A DNA stretch of 14,119 nt from an uncultured Acholeplasmatales bacterium (GCA_937877075.1 CALEGD010000006.1:1-14119); one strand, 5' to 3'. Positions 1 to 5,534 are shown, counted from the first letter of the stretch. The notes: generated from the sequence alone by a model not told the origin. Numbers and translations: made by a program.

Positions 1-722
1 ATATTTATGCCAATAAAAAAACCGATATTTCCGGCTTTGTCGAAGAACTAACTCCCTTTTGCGATAAGTCTAATGCAGAAAGATTGAAGCAAAAACAAAA
101 AGAATACCTGCTTAACTATGCTATGAGTTATGATTTGTTTATCCAAGGGTTTTATGATCGAGATAAAGAAAAGAAAAAAATAGCTGAACAGTGCAGGCAG
201 ATTAAAGTTTTTGAATATACTCCAGTGATGTTAACTAACGCTTATGATAATGCGAAATCAGAAGAAGAACTCTTAACTGCTACTATCGGAAAATATGAGA
301 GGAAGCAAAGGTTCGGTGATGCTTTAATCGGTATAATCACTTTCTTTCTTTTTGGCTATTTTGGTTTTAAGCCCGGAGTTTGGATTTGGGCGAATATTGC
401 TTGGGCATCTCTTCAAGTGGGATTGTTTTTAGCAAATGGGATGATTAAATACATGAATGCCTATTTCTTCGTTACAGAAACTTTACGAGGGAAAATAAAA
501 AGGGTAGTGGATATACTGGATGAGTTTATAAATATCCGGGCAAAACATCCGGGAATATTTAAGATAAGTTATATACCGGATAGTCCGCTTTTGGGATCTG
601 CTAAACCTACAATTCCCGAACCAGAAAAAGATAAACCTCTCACAGACGATGCTAAAGAACAGCCTCTAGATCATATCAATCGTATGTTACAACTTAATGA
701 TAAAATAAATGCCTCTAGTTAA
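1..722 (+). CDS. Unrecognised membrane protein, 5'-partial
   Basis: The reading frame is open without a stop from base 3 to the TAA at 720-722, so the gene enters from the left edge; the in-frame TTG at 84 is probably not the start. About 239 residues are visible. The N-terminal half is charged and helix-like (Lys/Glu rich, with segments such as KQKQKEYLLNYAMSYDLF). A hydrophobic stretch follows, with FGDALIGIITFFLFGYFGF and WIWANIAWASLQVGLFLAN reading as two membrane segments separated by a short turn. The tail is Pro/Glu/Lys rich and probably cytoplasmic. I recognise no family. It is followed by a good terminator and is separate from the operon that starts at 827. Since region A appears to be inserted in cotJC, I infer it is element cargo. 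The coding frame is secure; the function is unknown. Confidence 0.7.
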   Translation, partial: IYANKKTDISGFVEELTPFCDKSNAERLKQKQKEYLLNYAMSYDLFIQGFYDRDKEKKKIAEQCRQIKVFEYTPVMLTNAYDNAKSEEELLTATIGKYERKQRFGDALIGIITFFLFGYFGFKPGVWIWANIAWASLQVGLFLANGMIKYMNAYFFVTETLRGKIKRVVDILDEFINIRAKHPGIFKISYIPDSPLLGSAKPTIPEPEKDKPLTDDAKEQPLDHINRMLQLNDKINASS

Positions 723-739
723 TTCTGGAGGCTTTTTTA
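711..739 (+). terminator. Rho-independent terminator after the first gene
   Basis: GCCTCTAG (711-718) pairs with CTGGAGGC (725-732) over 8 bp with one G-U pair, around a 6-nt loop. Six T's follow at 733-738. The left arm lies in the last codons of the gene. Confidence 0.85.
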
Positions 740-803
740 TTTGCTTAAAATTCAAATGCCCATTTGAAATGTCATTTTAATAGAAAAAAGTTTAAAAAGG
801 GTA

Positions 804-832
804 TTGACAATACCACGCATTCGTGGTATAAT
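804..832 (+). promoter_or_regulatory. Consensus vegetative promoter with a palindromic operator in the spacer
   Basis: TTGACA at 804-809 and TATAAT at 827-832, separated by exactly 17 bp, are both perfect consensus boxes for the housekeeping sigma factor. An inverted repeat, ATACCACG (810-817), 4-nt spacer, CGTGGTAT (822-829), fills the spacer and enters the -10 box. A dimer bound there would exclude RNA polymerase, so it reads as a repressor operator. The obvious candidate regulator is the small XRE protein encoded by the last gene of the same operon (1804-1995); that link is inference. The expected transcript start is near 839. Confidence 0.85.
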
Positions 833-864
833 AAAGTATAAGGAAATCAAGGAGGATAAGACTT

Positions 865-1179
865 ATGAAAAAAGAAATGGTATTTATTAAAAAGGTTGAA
901 GTTACTGATTGTTGGGAAAATGGCAAACTATCTCTTTTAGATAGTAATCGTCAACCGGCTTGGGTTGCTCGTATCAACGGATTAGATCCAAAGTATGGAT
1001 TGGCTAGACAGTTTATTAATAAGAGTCTTGCAATACCAGAAGGTAGATGTTTATGTTATGTATTGTCTGATGGTGCTTATTGTTGGAATGAATACAGCGA
1101 ACAGCATTACGGTATCGTTGAAAATGGTAAGCTTTATGAAATATCTAAATTAGATATGGTAAATTTATTTACAGAATAA
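865..1179 (+). CDS. Small protein of unknown function, first gene of accessory operon
   Basis: This gene encodes 104 residues, starting at an ATG with AAGGAGG at 849-855 placed 9 nt upstream. It directly follows the consensus promoter, giving a leader of about 25 nt. The protein is soluble, with no signal peptide or membrane segment. It has four cysteines (Cys16, Cys62, Cys64, Cys73) and many aromatic residues toward the C-terminus, as in the CYVLSDGAYCWNEYSEQHYG stretch. I recognise no family. Being first behind a strong, operator-controlled promoter, it should be the most highly expressed product of the operon when repression is lifted. A phage or mobile-element accessory function, such as a host-takeover or defence-inhibitor protein, is possible from context but has no direct support. 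Confidence 0.75.
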   Translation: MKKEMVFIKKVEVTDCWENGKLSLLDSNRQPAWVARINGLDPKYGLARQFINKSLAIPEGRCLCYVLSDGAYCWNEYSEQHYGIVENGKLYEISKLDMVNLFTE

Positions 1180-1232
1180 GTTATTAATTGCAAATGCTCT
1201 TAAATTATTAAGGGCATCATGGAGTTAATAAC
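1180..1232 (+). other. Nested intergenic hairpin upstream of the second operon gene
   Basis: An outer stem, GTTATTAA (1180-1187) with TTAATAAC (1225-1232), encloses a second stem, ATGCTCTTAA (1194-1203) with TTAAGGGCAT (1208-1217; 10 bp, one G-U, loop ATTA). No T-tract follows, so it is not an ordinary terminator. The ribosome binding site of the next gene (AAGGAG, 1238-1243) lies just outside the structure. It may stabilise or process the mRNA, or tune expression between the first and second genes; the role is inference. Confidence 0.6.
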
Positions 1233-1249
1233 TTCGGAAGGAGACAAAC

Positions 1250-1444
1250 ATGAACAGAAAATTTGAAATTATTTACAATGACAACGGTAATATAATCGTT
1301 GTTGGAACGTTTAACGGAAACGCTAATGGTTATACTATCGATCAAGCTTTGCAAATTGCCGAAGTCGATATGGATGAATTCGCTACATCTCGTAATTGGG
1401 ATGGTTGGGATTTCAACGAGTTAAGTTTGCGTATTGTAGATTAG
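1250..1444 (+). CDS. Small acidic protein of unknown function
   Basis: This gene encodes 64 residues, with ATG at 1250 and AAGGAG at 1238-1243 six bases upstream. The protein is strongly acidic, with about eleven Asp/Glu against four Lys/Arg. It has an Asn/Gly-rich first half and an aromatic DGWDF motif near the C-terminus. There is no membrane segment or signal peptide. Small acidic proteins are common among phage-encoded inhibitors that mimic nucleic acid, but composition alone does not establish that here. It is the second of four co-oriented genes sharing one promoter and sits directly after a nested hairpin. I recognise no family; the strong ribosome binding site and compact spacing make it very likely a real gene. 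Confidence 0.7.
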   Translation: MNRKFEIIYNDNGNIIVVGTFNGNANGYTIDQALQIAEVDMDEFATSRNWDGWDFNELSLRIVD

Positions 1445-1459
1445 ATATTATTATAGCTT

Positions 1460-1480
1460 GCGGAGTGCTGTAAACTCCGC
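1460..1480 (+). other. Intergenic hairpin upstream of the third operon gene
   Basis: GCGGAGT (1460-1466) pairs with ACTCCGC (1474-1480) over 7 bp around a 7-nt loop. It is followed by an A-rich stretch and the next gene's ribosome binding site, not by a T-tract. This is the second gap in the operon with a hairpin just before a Shine-Dalgarno sequence. Confidence 0.55.
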
Positions 1481-1502
1481 TAAAATAGAAAGGAGAAATT
1501 AT

Positions 1503-1799
1503 ATGGAAATCACACAAGAAAACATTGTTAAAGTTGAGAAGATTGTAGTTATCCCAAGAGACGGATCTGGTCTGCCCCTTGAACACAAAGCTGTTAAAAT
1601 TACATTAAAAGATGGTACAGAATATCTGCGTTATAGTGCCAAAACAAGCGCTAATGGACTTATGGATTATTTTGTAAAAGCGGGTGCTTTTGGATCAACT
1701 GATGGCAAACTAGACTTTAACAAAAAAGATGACAATGTTAGCGGAGTTTGGATCGCTAACATGATTATCAAAAAAGCAAGCAATTTTGAGGTCTACTAA
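1503..1799 (+). CDS. Small protein of unknown function, third gene of accessory operon
   Basis: ATG at 1503 is preferred because AAGGAG at 1490-1495 sits 7 nt upstream. The in-frame upstream start at 1458 has no such site, and starting there would translate through the hairpin. The product has 98 residues with no membrane segment. Its first half shows alternating hydrophobic and charged residues suggestive of beta strands (IVKVEKIVVIPRDG, KAVKITLKDGTEYLRYSAKT), and it ends in a short basic segment (MIIKKASNFEVY). I recognise no family. Its stop codon lies 4 nt before the ATG chosen for the helix-turn-helix gene, and that gene's ribosome binding site is inside this coding sequence, so the two are probably translationally coupled. 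Confidence 0.75.
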   Translation: MEITQENIVKVEKIVVIPRDGSGLPLEHKAVKITLKDGTEYLRYSAKTSANGLMDYFVKAGAFGSTDGKLDFNKKDDNVSGVWIANMIIKKASNFEVY

Positions 1800-1803
1800 A
1801 AAA

Positions 1804-1995
1804 ATGAAATTCTCTGAATTATTAAAAGAAGCTAGAAGTAAAAAAAATATGACACAAAAAGAAGTGGCCGCTCTGGTGGGAGTTCCGTTAAACTCCTACC
1901 AAAGATGGGAATATGGAGTTCATGTTCCTGATGGCAAAAATATTCTAAAACTAATAGAAGTATTAGATTTAGAAGTTGATGATATTCAAAACTAA
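1804..1995 (+). CDS. Small XRE/Cro-type HTH regulator, likely autorepressor of the operon
   Basis: The product has 63 residues and is essentially one helix-turn-helix domain of the XRE (lambda Cro/cI-like) family. The signature is visible in order: LLKEARSKKNMTQKEVAALVGVP (helices 1-2), then SYQRWEYGVHVPD (recognition helix and following turn), then LIEVLDLEVDDI. I chose ATG 1804; TTG 1786 is an in-frame alternative inside the preceding gene. GAGGT at 1788-1792 is a usable but distant ribosome binding site. There is no extra sensor domain, so it would act as a simple DNA-binding dimer. It is the last gene of the operon, and the inverted repeat in the promoter is a natural target, giving negative autoregulation (inference). 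The domain call is firm; the target is not shown. Confidence 0.85.
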   Translation: MKFSELLKEARSKKNMTQKEVAALVGVPLNSYQRWEYGVHVPDGKNILKLIEVLDLEVDDIQN

Positions 1996-2001
1996 ATTAA
2001 A

Positions 2002-2024
2002 AGCCTCTTTTTAGAGGTTTTTTT
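2002..2024 (+). terminator. Terminator of the accessory operon
   Basis: AGCCTCT (2002-2008) pairs with AGAGGTT (2013-2019) around a TTTT loop, with a run of T's continuing to 2024. It lies only 5 bases before the end of the cotJC fragment on the opposite strand, and so close to the presumed end of the inserted element. Confidence 0.8.
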
Positions 2025-2028
2025 GCGT

Positions 2029-2145
2029 TTATTTGTGTTCTGGGCAGTATAGACCGCCATACTGGGTTATAATGTTCCTTGCCATGGTTAAATCTATTTT
2101 CTTGATATTAACCGGAAATTCTAATCTTTTCTCATAACGCCACAT
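2029..2145 (-). pseudogene. cotJC: 5' fragment of cotJC (spore coat CotJC), truncated after residue 31
   Basis: The minus strand, read from the ATG at 2145-2143, gives 38 codons and TAA at 2031-2029. The start MWRYEKRLEFPV followed by ARNIITQYGG is the hallmark N-terminus of CotJC, a manganese-catalase-like coat protein of about 190 residues made in the mother cell (family knowledge). Homology stops after QYGG (the GGT codon is at 2055-2053); the last seven codons (LYCPEHK) are foreign. The ATG lies one base after the stop of the upstream cotJA/cotJB gene, the normal coupled cotJ arrangement. The remaining roughly 150 residues with the metal ligands are not to the left in this window, so an insertion or rearrangement has split the gene. 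It is either a dead remnant or the 5' half of a gene restored by excision. Confidence 0.85.
2045..2064. other. Short imperfect palindrome at the cotJC junction, possible attachment site
   Basis: CAGTAT (2045-2050) and ATACTG (2059-2064) are 6-bp inverted arms around AGACCGCC, centred on the last conserved codons of cotJC. One arm lies in cotJC-like sequence and the other in foreign sequence, as expected for a hybrid attL/attR site of a serine recombinase. This is a suggestion from position and symmetry; no recombinase gene is visible in the window. Confidence 0.35.
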
Positions 2146-2146
2146 A

Positions 2147-2614
2147 TTACATATCCCCTTCCCAAGGCCATCTGCCTACTGTCCAGTTCCAAGGACTCGT
2201 ATCAAGGTTTTCGGCCTCGATATCAAGCGCATCAAAACGTTTTTCATACTCTCTTTTTGCTTTAGTATAACTCCTTTGAAAATTTGTAAATAAAGAGATT
2301 GCCTCCTGATCCTCAGGGAAATTATCCAGATACATCCTCATTTCATGTAGAGCAAAATAGTATTTATTTACATCATGTAACATTCGCTCCCTTTCATTGG
2401 TTGGTAGTGGTTTTAAAGGCATTTCCTTCTTCCTATATGGATCATAAAGGCCACGGAAAATAGTTCCACGGAGTAATGCTTCGTCAACCGGGAAGAGATT
2501 CAAAGTGCCGGTCGGCATTTGTTTATGTTCCGGCATCATCTTTTTTGTTGATTGAGGGCCGATAAAAGGTTTTTCGTATATTCCCATCGGTCTGTTTTTA
2601 TCACGATAGTTCAT
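2147..2614 (-). CDS. cotJB: CotJA-CotJB fusion spore coat protein
   Basis: The product has 155 residues; ATG at 2614 has AGGAGGT (2625-2619) four bases upstream. The N-terminal part carries the CotJA-like motif DEALLRGTIFRGLYDPY (residues 44-60; Bacillus CotJA has a closely similar EALRKGTLWPALYSPY). The C-terminal part matches CotJB: a helical Glu/Arg region, MYLDNFPEDQEA (94-105), and the diagnostic Trp-rich tail PWNWTVGRWPWE (141-152). In Bacillus these are separate proteins of roughly 80-90 residues, so this is a single-polypeptide fusion. CotJ proteins assemble into the inner coat with CotJC and are made in the mother cell under sigma-E (known family behaviour). Here the coupled downstream cotJC is truncated. 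The CotJB part is the more certain assignment. Confidence 0.85.
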   Translation of the reverse strand: MNYRDKNRPMGIYEKPFIGPQSTKKMMPEHKQMPTGTLNLFPVDEALLRGTIFRGLYDPYRKKEMPLKPLPTNERERMLHDVNKYYFALHEMRMYLDNFPEDQEAISLFTNFQRSYTKAKREYEKRFDALDIEAENLDTSPWNWTVGRWPWEGDM

Positions 2615-2651
2615 ATTTACCTCCTACATTATTTTATTCATCCAAGATAAA

Positions 2652-2679
2652 AGTGTATAGGCAAAGACCTTTTCATTAT
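2652..2679 (-). promoter_or_regulatory. Candidate sigma-E promoter for the cotJ operon
   Basis: On the minus strand, TATACACT (2659-2652) differs at one position from the sigma-E -10 consensus CATACAMT. An ATA triplet (2679-2677) sits 17 nt upstream, matching the ATA-N16-18 spacing. The position, 37 bases upstream of the cotJ start codon, and the known sigma-E control of cotJ in Bacillus support it. Confidence 0.45.
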
Positions 2680-2750
2680 TAGTTCTTTGGAAAAGACTTG
2701 ATTCTTGTTCTTTTATTAAGTAAAAATTAATAAGATTTAATGGTGAGATA

Positions 2751-3932
2751 ATGAAAAAGACAATAAAAATTCTTTTAAGTTTATTGATAATATGTTTAAT
2801 CTTTACGGTGGCATCCGTTAGAGCAGAAGGAGAGGGTCAAGAATTAGAGATAGTTACCGATGCTAAGAGTGCGATATTGATGGAACCGACGACCTTAGAA
2901 GTAATTTATGAGAAAAACGCTCATGAACTCAGAGCTCCCGCCAGTCTAACAAAAATAATGACAATGATTCTGATTTATGAAGCCCTTGAGAAAGGTTTGA
3001 TATCTAAAACAACTATGTTGACGGCGAGTGAAAATATTAAGGGTCTAGAAGGAACCAAAATTTATTTAGAAGTCGGAGAGAAGATGAGTGTCGATGATCT
3101 TTTAAAGTCGGTTGCAATCGGTTCAGCTAATGATGCCGCTATTGTCTTTGCGGAGGCGCTTGGCGGAAGTATCGCCAATTTTTCAAAAATGATGAATAAG
3201 AAAGCCCAAAGTATCGGCTGCAAGAACACAAGTTTTAAAAATCCGAACGGTCTATATGTAGATGGACATCTGACCACCGCTTATGATGTAGCGGTGATGT
3301 CTTCTTATTTAATAAATCATTATCCTGAGGTTTTAAACTATACGAAGATCTATGAAGACTATGTCCGTGAGAATACGGAAAAGAGATTTTGGCTGGTAAA
3401 TACCAATAAGCTTGTAAAATACGTGGAAGGAGTTGACGGCCTTAAAACCGGTTGGCTTCCTGAGGCGGGTAATAATTTATCCTTAACCATGAAAAAGGAC
3501 GGCATGCGCTTTATTGCCGTGGTTATGGGTTGTACTACAAATATTAAACGCAATACCGAGGCATTACAATTATTAAACTATGCAATAAATAATTATCAGG
3601 TCATTTCTCTTTTTAAAAGAAATGCGGTGGTAAAAACCTATGAAGATGTTAGTTTTTATCCGAAACTCTACCATATAATTTTAACCGATGATGTTAATGT
3701 CTTAAATAAAAAAGGAGAACCTTTAAAAAAGGTAACCACGGAACTGGTAATTAATTATAACAATCTTTATTATAATAATAAAAAGGTCGGAACCTTAAAG
3801 GTCTATTACGACGGTGAATTAATCAAAGAAGTGAATTTGGCCGTAAAAGAAGAAGTTAAACGGGCCTCCTACTTTACAATCTTCTGTGAAGTTTTAAAAG
3901 AAATATTCCTCGTTTCTACTGTTTCGGTTTAA
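2751..3932 (+). CDS. dacF: D-alanyl-D-alanine carboxypeptidase DacF (PBP, sporulation type)
   Basis: This 393-residue low-molecular-weight penicillin-binding protein trims the terminal D-Ala of peptidoglycan stem peptides outside the membrane. In Bacillus the forespore enzyme DacF limits cross-linking of spore cortex. The sequence has a signal peptide (basic MKKTIK, hydrophobic core, likely cut near residue 25). It also has all three S11 peptidase motifs: SLTK at 65-68 with nucleophile Ser65, SAN at 125-127, and KTG at 232-234. A C-terminal beta-rich domain follows (from about 290), ending in a hydrophobic, possibly membrane-associating tail. The start has GGTGAG at 2742-2747. It lies just upstream of spoIIAA as in Bacillus, but a strong terminator separates it from that operon. 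The enzyme class is very safe; the dacF name rests on this neighbourhood. Confidence 0.9.
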   Translation: MKKTIKILLSLLIICLIFTVASVRAEGEGQELEIVTDAKSAILMEPTTLEVIYEKNAHELRAPASLTKIMTMILIYEALEKGLISKTTMLTASENIKGLEGTKIYLEVGEKMSVDDLLKSVAIGSANDAAIVFAEALGGSIANFSKMMNKKAQSIGCKNTSFKNPNGLYVDGHLTTAYDVAVMSSYLINHYPEVLNYTKIYEDYVRENTEKRFWLVNTNKLVKYVEGVDGLKTGWLPEAGNNLSLTMKKDGMRFIAVVMGCTTNIKRNTEALQLLNYAINNYQVISLFKRNAVVKTYEDVSFYPKLYHIILTDDVNVLNKKGEPLKKVTTELVINYNNLYYNNKKVGTLKVYYDGELIKEVNLAVKEEVKRASYFTIFCEVLKEIFLVSTVSV

Positions 3933-3935
3933 ACT

Positions 3936-3963
3936 AAAGCAAACTAAAATGTTTGCTTTTTTT
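3936..3963 (+). terminator. Terminator after dacF
   Basis: AAAGCAAAC (3936-3944) and GTTTGCTTT (3951-3959) form a perfect 9-bp stem with a 6-nt loop, continuing into seven T's. It should isolate dacF transcription from the spoIIA operon. Confidence 0.85.
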
Positions 3964-4059
3964 GTTCAGAATTAAAGCCAATTTTTAATTTAATCAGGCA
4001 TCCTTTTCTCCTTTTAGAGAAATATTCTCTTAATTCATCATCTTATTCAGCCTTTTTTC

Positions 4060-4119
4060 TGTCGATATTTTTGTTATTTCCCGGCTTGTCTTGTATCTGA
4101 ATGAAAATTATTATAAAAT
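4060..4119 (+). promoter_or_regulatory. Weak candidate spoIIA regulatory region with a Spo0A-like box
   Basis: TGTCGAT (4060-4066) differs by one base from the Spo0A box TGTCGAA. A TAAAAT -10-like element (4114-4119) lies about 50 bases downstream, with TTGTAT at 4091-4096 spaced 17 bp from it. Bacillus spoIIA is activated by Spo0A with sigma-H; I do not see a good sigma-H promoter, so this is only a candidate. The rest of the gap (3964-4136) shows one short palindrome, AGAGAA/TTCTCT at 4016-4030, and nothing else. Confidence 0.25.
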
Positions 4120-4136
4120 ACTTAAAGTAGAAAGGG

Positions 4137-4493
4137 ATGAGTTATGTGTTAAATGTACAAATGTTAATTAAAAAGAACGTTTTGTATGCTCGTTTGGATG
4201 GGGAACTGGATCAGCATACAGTCGAGGACCTGCGGGTTAGGATTTCTGAGTTGATAGAGAAATATCAGATACGTTATTTGGTTCTTAATTTTAATAAACT
4301 GCAGTTTATGGACAGCAGTGGCGTCGGTTTTATTATTGGCCGGTACAATCGCTTAAAAAGGATTGCCGGAGGGGTTGTTCTTTGTTCTATGAACGAACAT
4401 ATCCGAAAATTGGTGCTCTTGTCGGGACTGAATAAAATTTGTTCAATAATGAGAAGCGAAGAAGAAGTAAATGAATATTTGGGGGTTGCATAA
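4137..4493 (+). CDS. spoIIAA: Anti-sigma-F factor antagonist SpoIIAA
   Basis: This is a 118-residue single STAS-domain protein, the usual length. Unphosphorylated SpoIIAA binds SpoIIAB and frees sigma-F in the forespore; SpoIIAB phosphorylates it and SpoIIE dephosphorylates it. The phosphorylation motif MDSSG is at 58-62, so Ser60 is the expected phosphosite, matching Bacillus Ser58. Other conserved stretches are LDGELDQHTVEDLR and VGFIIGRYNRLK. The start is ambiguous: AAAGGG (4131-4136) abuts ATG 4137 but is ideally placed for the in-frame GTG at 4146, which would give 115 residues. The stop overlaps the spoIIAB start (TAATG), so the two are translationally coupled, which keeps their stoichiometry fixed. 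Confidence 0.95.
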   Translation: MSYVLNVQMLIKKNVLYARLDGELDQHTVEDLRVRISELIEKYQIRYLVLNFNKLQFMDSSGVGFIIGRYNRLKRIAGGVVLCSMNEHIRKLVLLSGLNKICSIMRSEEEVNEYLGVA

Positions 4494-4912
4494 TGGAAAA
4501 TTACATGGAAATGAAATTTAGTGCTTTGGTAAAGAATGTTAGCTTTGCCCGAGGGACGGTTGCTAGTTTCTTGGTGGAACAAGATTTAACTTTAAATATT
4601 GTTAATGAAATTAAAACAATTGTCTCGGAAGCGGTTACGAATGCGATTGTTCATGGTTACCAAAGTGATCCTACGGAACTGGTTTTTATGAGTTTAAAAC
4701 TTGAAAAAGGAAAACTTATTATTACTGTTCAGGATACCGGGGTGGGAATTGTTGATATCAAACAAGCCAGAGAGCCACTTTTTAGTACCCGTGAGGATGA
4801 GGATAGAGCCGGACTTGGCTTTACAATTATGGACATTTTTTCCGATTCCGTAGAAGTTTTGTCGGAAGTCGGAAAGGGAACGACCGTCATCTGTACGAAG
4901 ATGATTGAATGA
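4493..4912 (+). CDS. spoIIAB: Anti-sigma-F factor and serine kinase SpoIIAB
   Basis: This is a 139-residue GHKL-fold ATP-binding protein. It holds sigma-F inactive as an anti-sigma factor and phosphorylates SpoIIAA. The N-terminal FSALVKNVSFARGTVASFL closely parallels the Bacillus protein. The N-box is intact (SEAVTNAIVHGY, with Glu46, Asn50 and His54). The G1 box is DTGVGI (81-86), and a RAGLGFTIM loop (105-113) is the second nucleotide-binding glycine motif. The gene overlaps the end of spoIIAA by one base, and its TGA lies at the very start of sigF. No unusual residue changes are evident, so full kinase and anti-sigma activity is expected. Confidence 0.96.
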   Translation: MENYMEMKFSALVKNVSFARGTVASFLVEQDLTLNIVNEIKTIVSEAVTNAIVHGYQSDPTELVFMSLKLEKGKLIITVQDTGVGIVDIKQAREPLFSTREDEDRAGLGFTIMDIFSDSVEVLSEVGKGTTVICTKMIE

Positions 4913-4913
4913 T

Positions 4914-5534
4914 ATGGATCTGTTTTCTGAAAATCTAGATCTTGTGGCTAAGATCGTAAATAAATTTAATTACGGACAGGCCGATAAGGATGATTTAATG
5001 CAGGCCGGACTTATGGGTTTACATGCTGCGGCCAAAAACTACAATTCTGATTATTCAGTAAAATTCAATACTTATGCCACTTTCTACATCCTTGGAGAGA
5101 TTAAGAAGGAACTCAGGAAACAAAGTCCGATTCGTTTGAATAAACAAATCTATCGGATTATCCGCTATTTGCGAGAAAACGAAGATAAAAGTATTGAAGC
5201 CATCTCCGAAGAATTAAATACCTCTCGTGACAATGTTCTTCTTGCCTATATTTACCAACATAAAGTACTTTCTTTAAATCGGGAAATAGACAAATCGGGG
5301 GAGAGCGAAACTGAACTCCTTGATTTTATCTCAATTGGCGATGAGCGACGTAATCTACTCTATGATGCGCTTGATGCTTTAAATAACGGCGACAGAAACT
5401 TAATAGAACTTCGTTATTTTCAAAATTATTCCCAGTCGGAAGTAGCTGAAAAATTACAAAAAAGTCAAAGCAAAATATCAAGAATGGAAGCAAAAGCACT
5501 TAAAAGATTGAGGAAAATATTGACTGGTAAATAA
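4914..5534 (+). CDS. sigF: Forespore RNA polymerase sigma factor SigF, N-terminally short
   Basis: This sigma-70-family factor directs early forespore transcription and is held by SpoIIAB until SpoIIAA releases it. The product has about 206 residues from ATG 4914; TTG 4905, overlapping the spoIIAB stop, would give 209. Bacillus SigF is about 255. Region 2 begins almost at the N-terminus (LVAKIVNKF, DDLMQAGLMGLHAA, FNTYATFYILGEIKKELR). Region 3 follows (SIEAISEELNTSRDNV). Region 4 has a helix-turn-helix (YSQSEVAEKLQKSQSKISRME) near the C-terminus. The N-terminal 30 or so residues that precede region 2 in Bacillus are absent and cannot be recovered upstream, where spoIIAB is encoded. Identity as SigF rather than another sporulation sigma comes from its place after spoIIAB. 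Confidence 0.93.
   Translation: MDLFSENLDLVAKIVNKFNYGQADKDDLMQAGLMGLHAAAKNYNSDYSVKFNTYATFYILGEIKKELRKQSPIRLNKQIYRIIRYLRENEDKSIEAISEELNTSRDNVLLAYIYQHKVLSLNREIDKSGESETELLDFISIGDERRNLLYDALDALNNGDRNLIELRYFQNYSQSEVAEKLQKSQSKISRMEAKALKRLRKILTGK

Noticed and set aside
84..722. TTG at base 84 as the start of the first gene
   Set aside because: The same frame is open to the left edge with plausible protein sequence, and no ribosome binding site precedes the TTG; the gene is 5'-partial.
2698..2726. TTGATT and TAAAAA at 17-bp spacing before dacF as a vegetative promoter
   Set aside because: The -10 matches only four of six positions in an AT-rich gap, and no good sigma-F or sigma-G alternative was found, so no dacF promoter is called.
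3994..4026. Possible sigma-H promoter for spoIIA (AGGCAT followed by GAGAAAT)
   Set aside because: At least three mismatches in the -35 element and one in the -10, and it lies upstream of the only Spo0A-like box rather than downstream of it.
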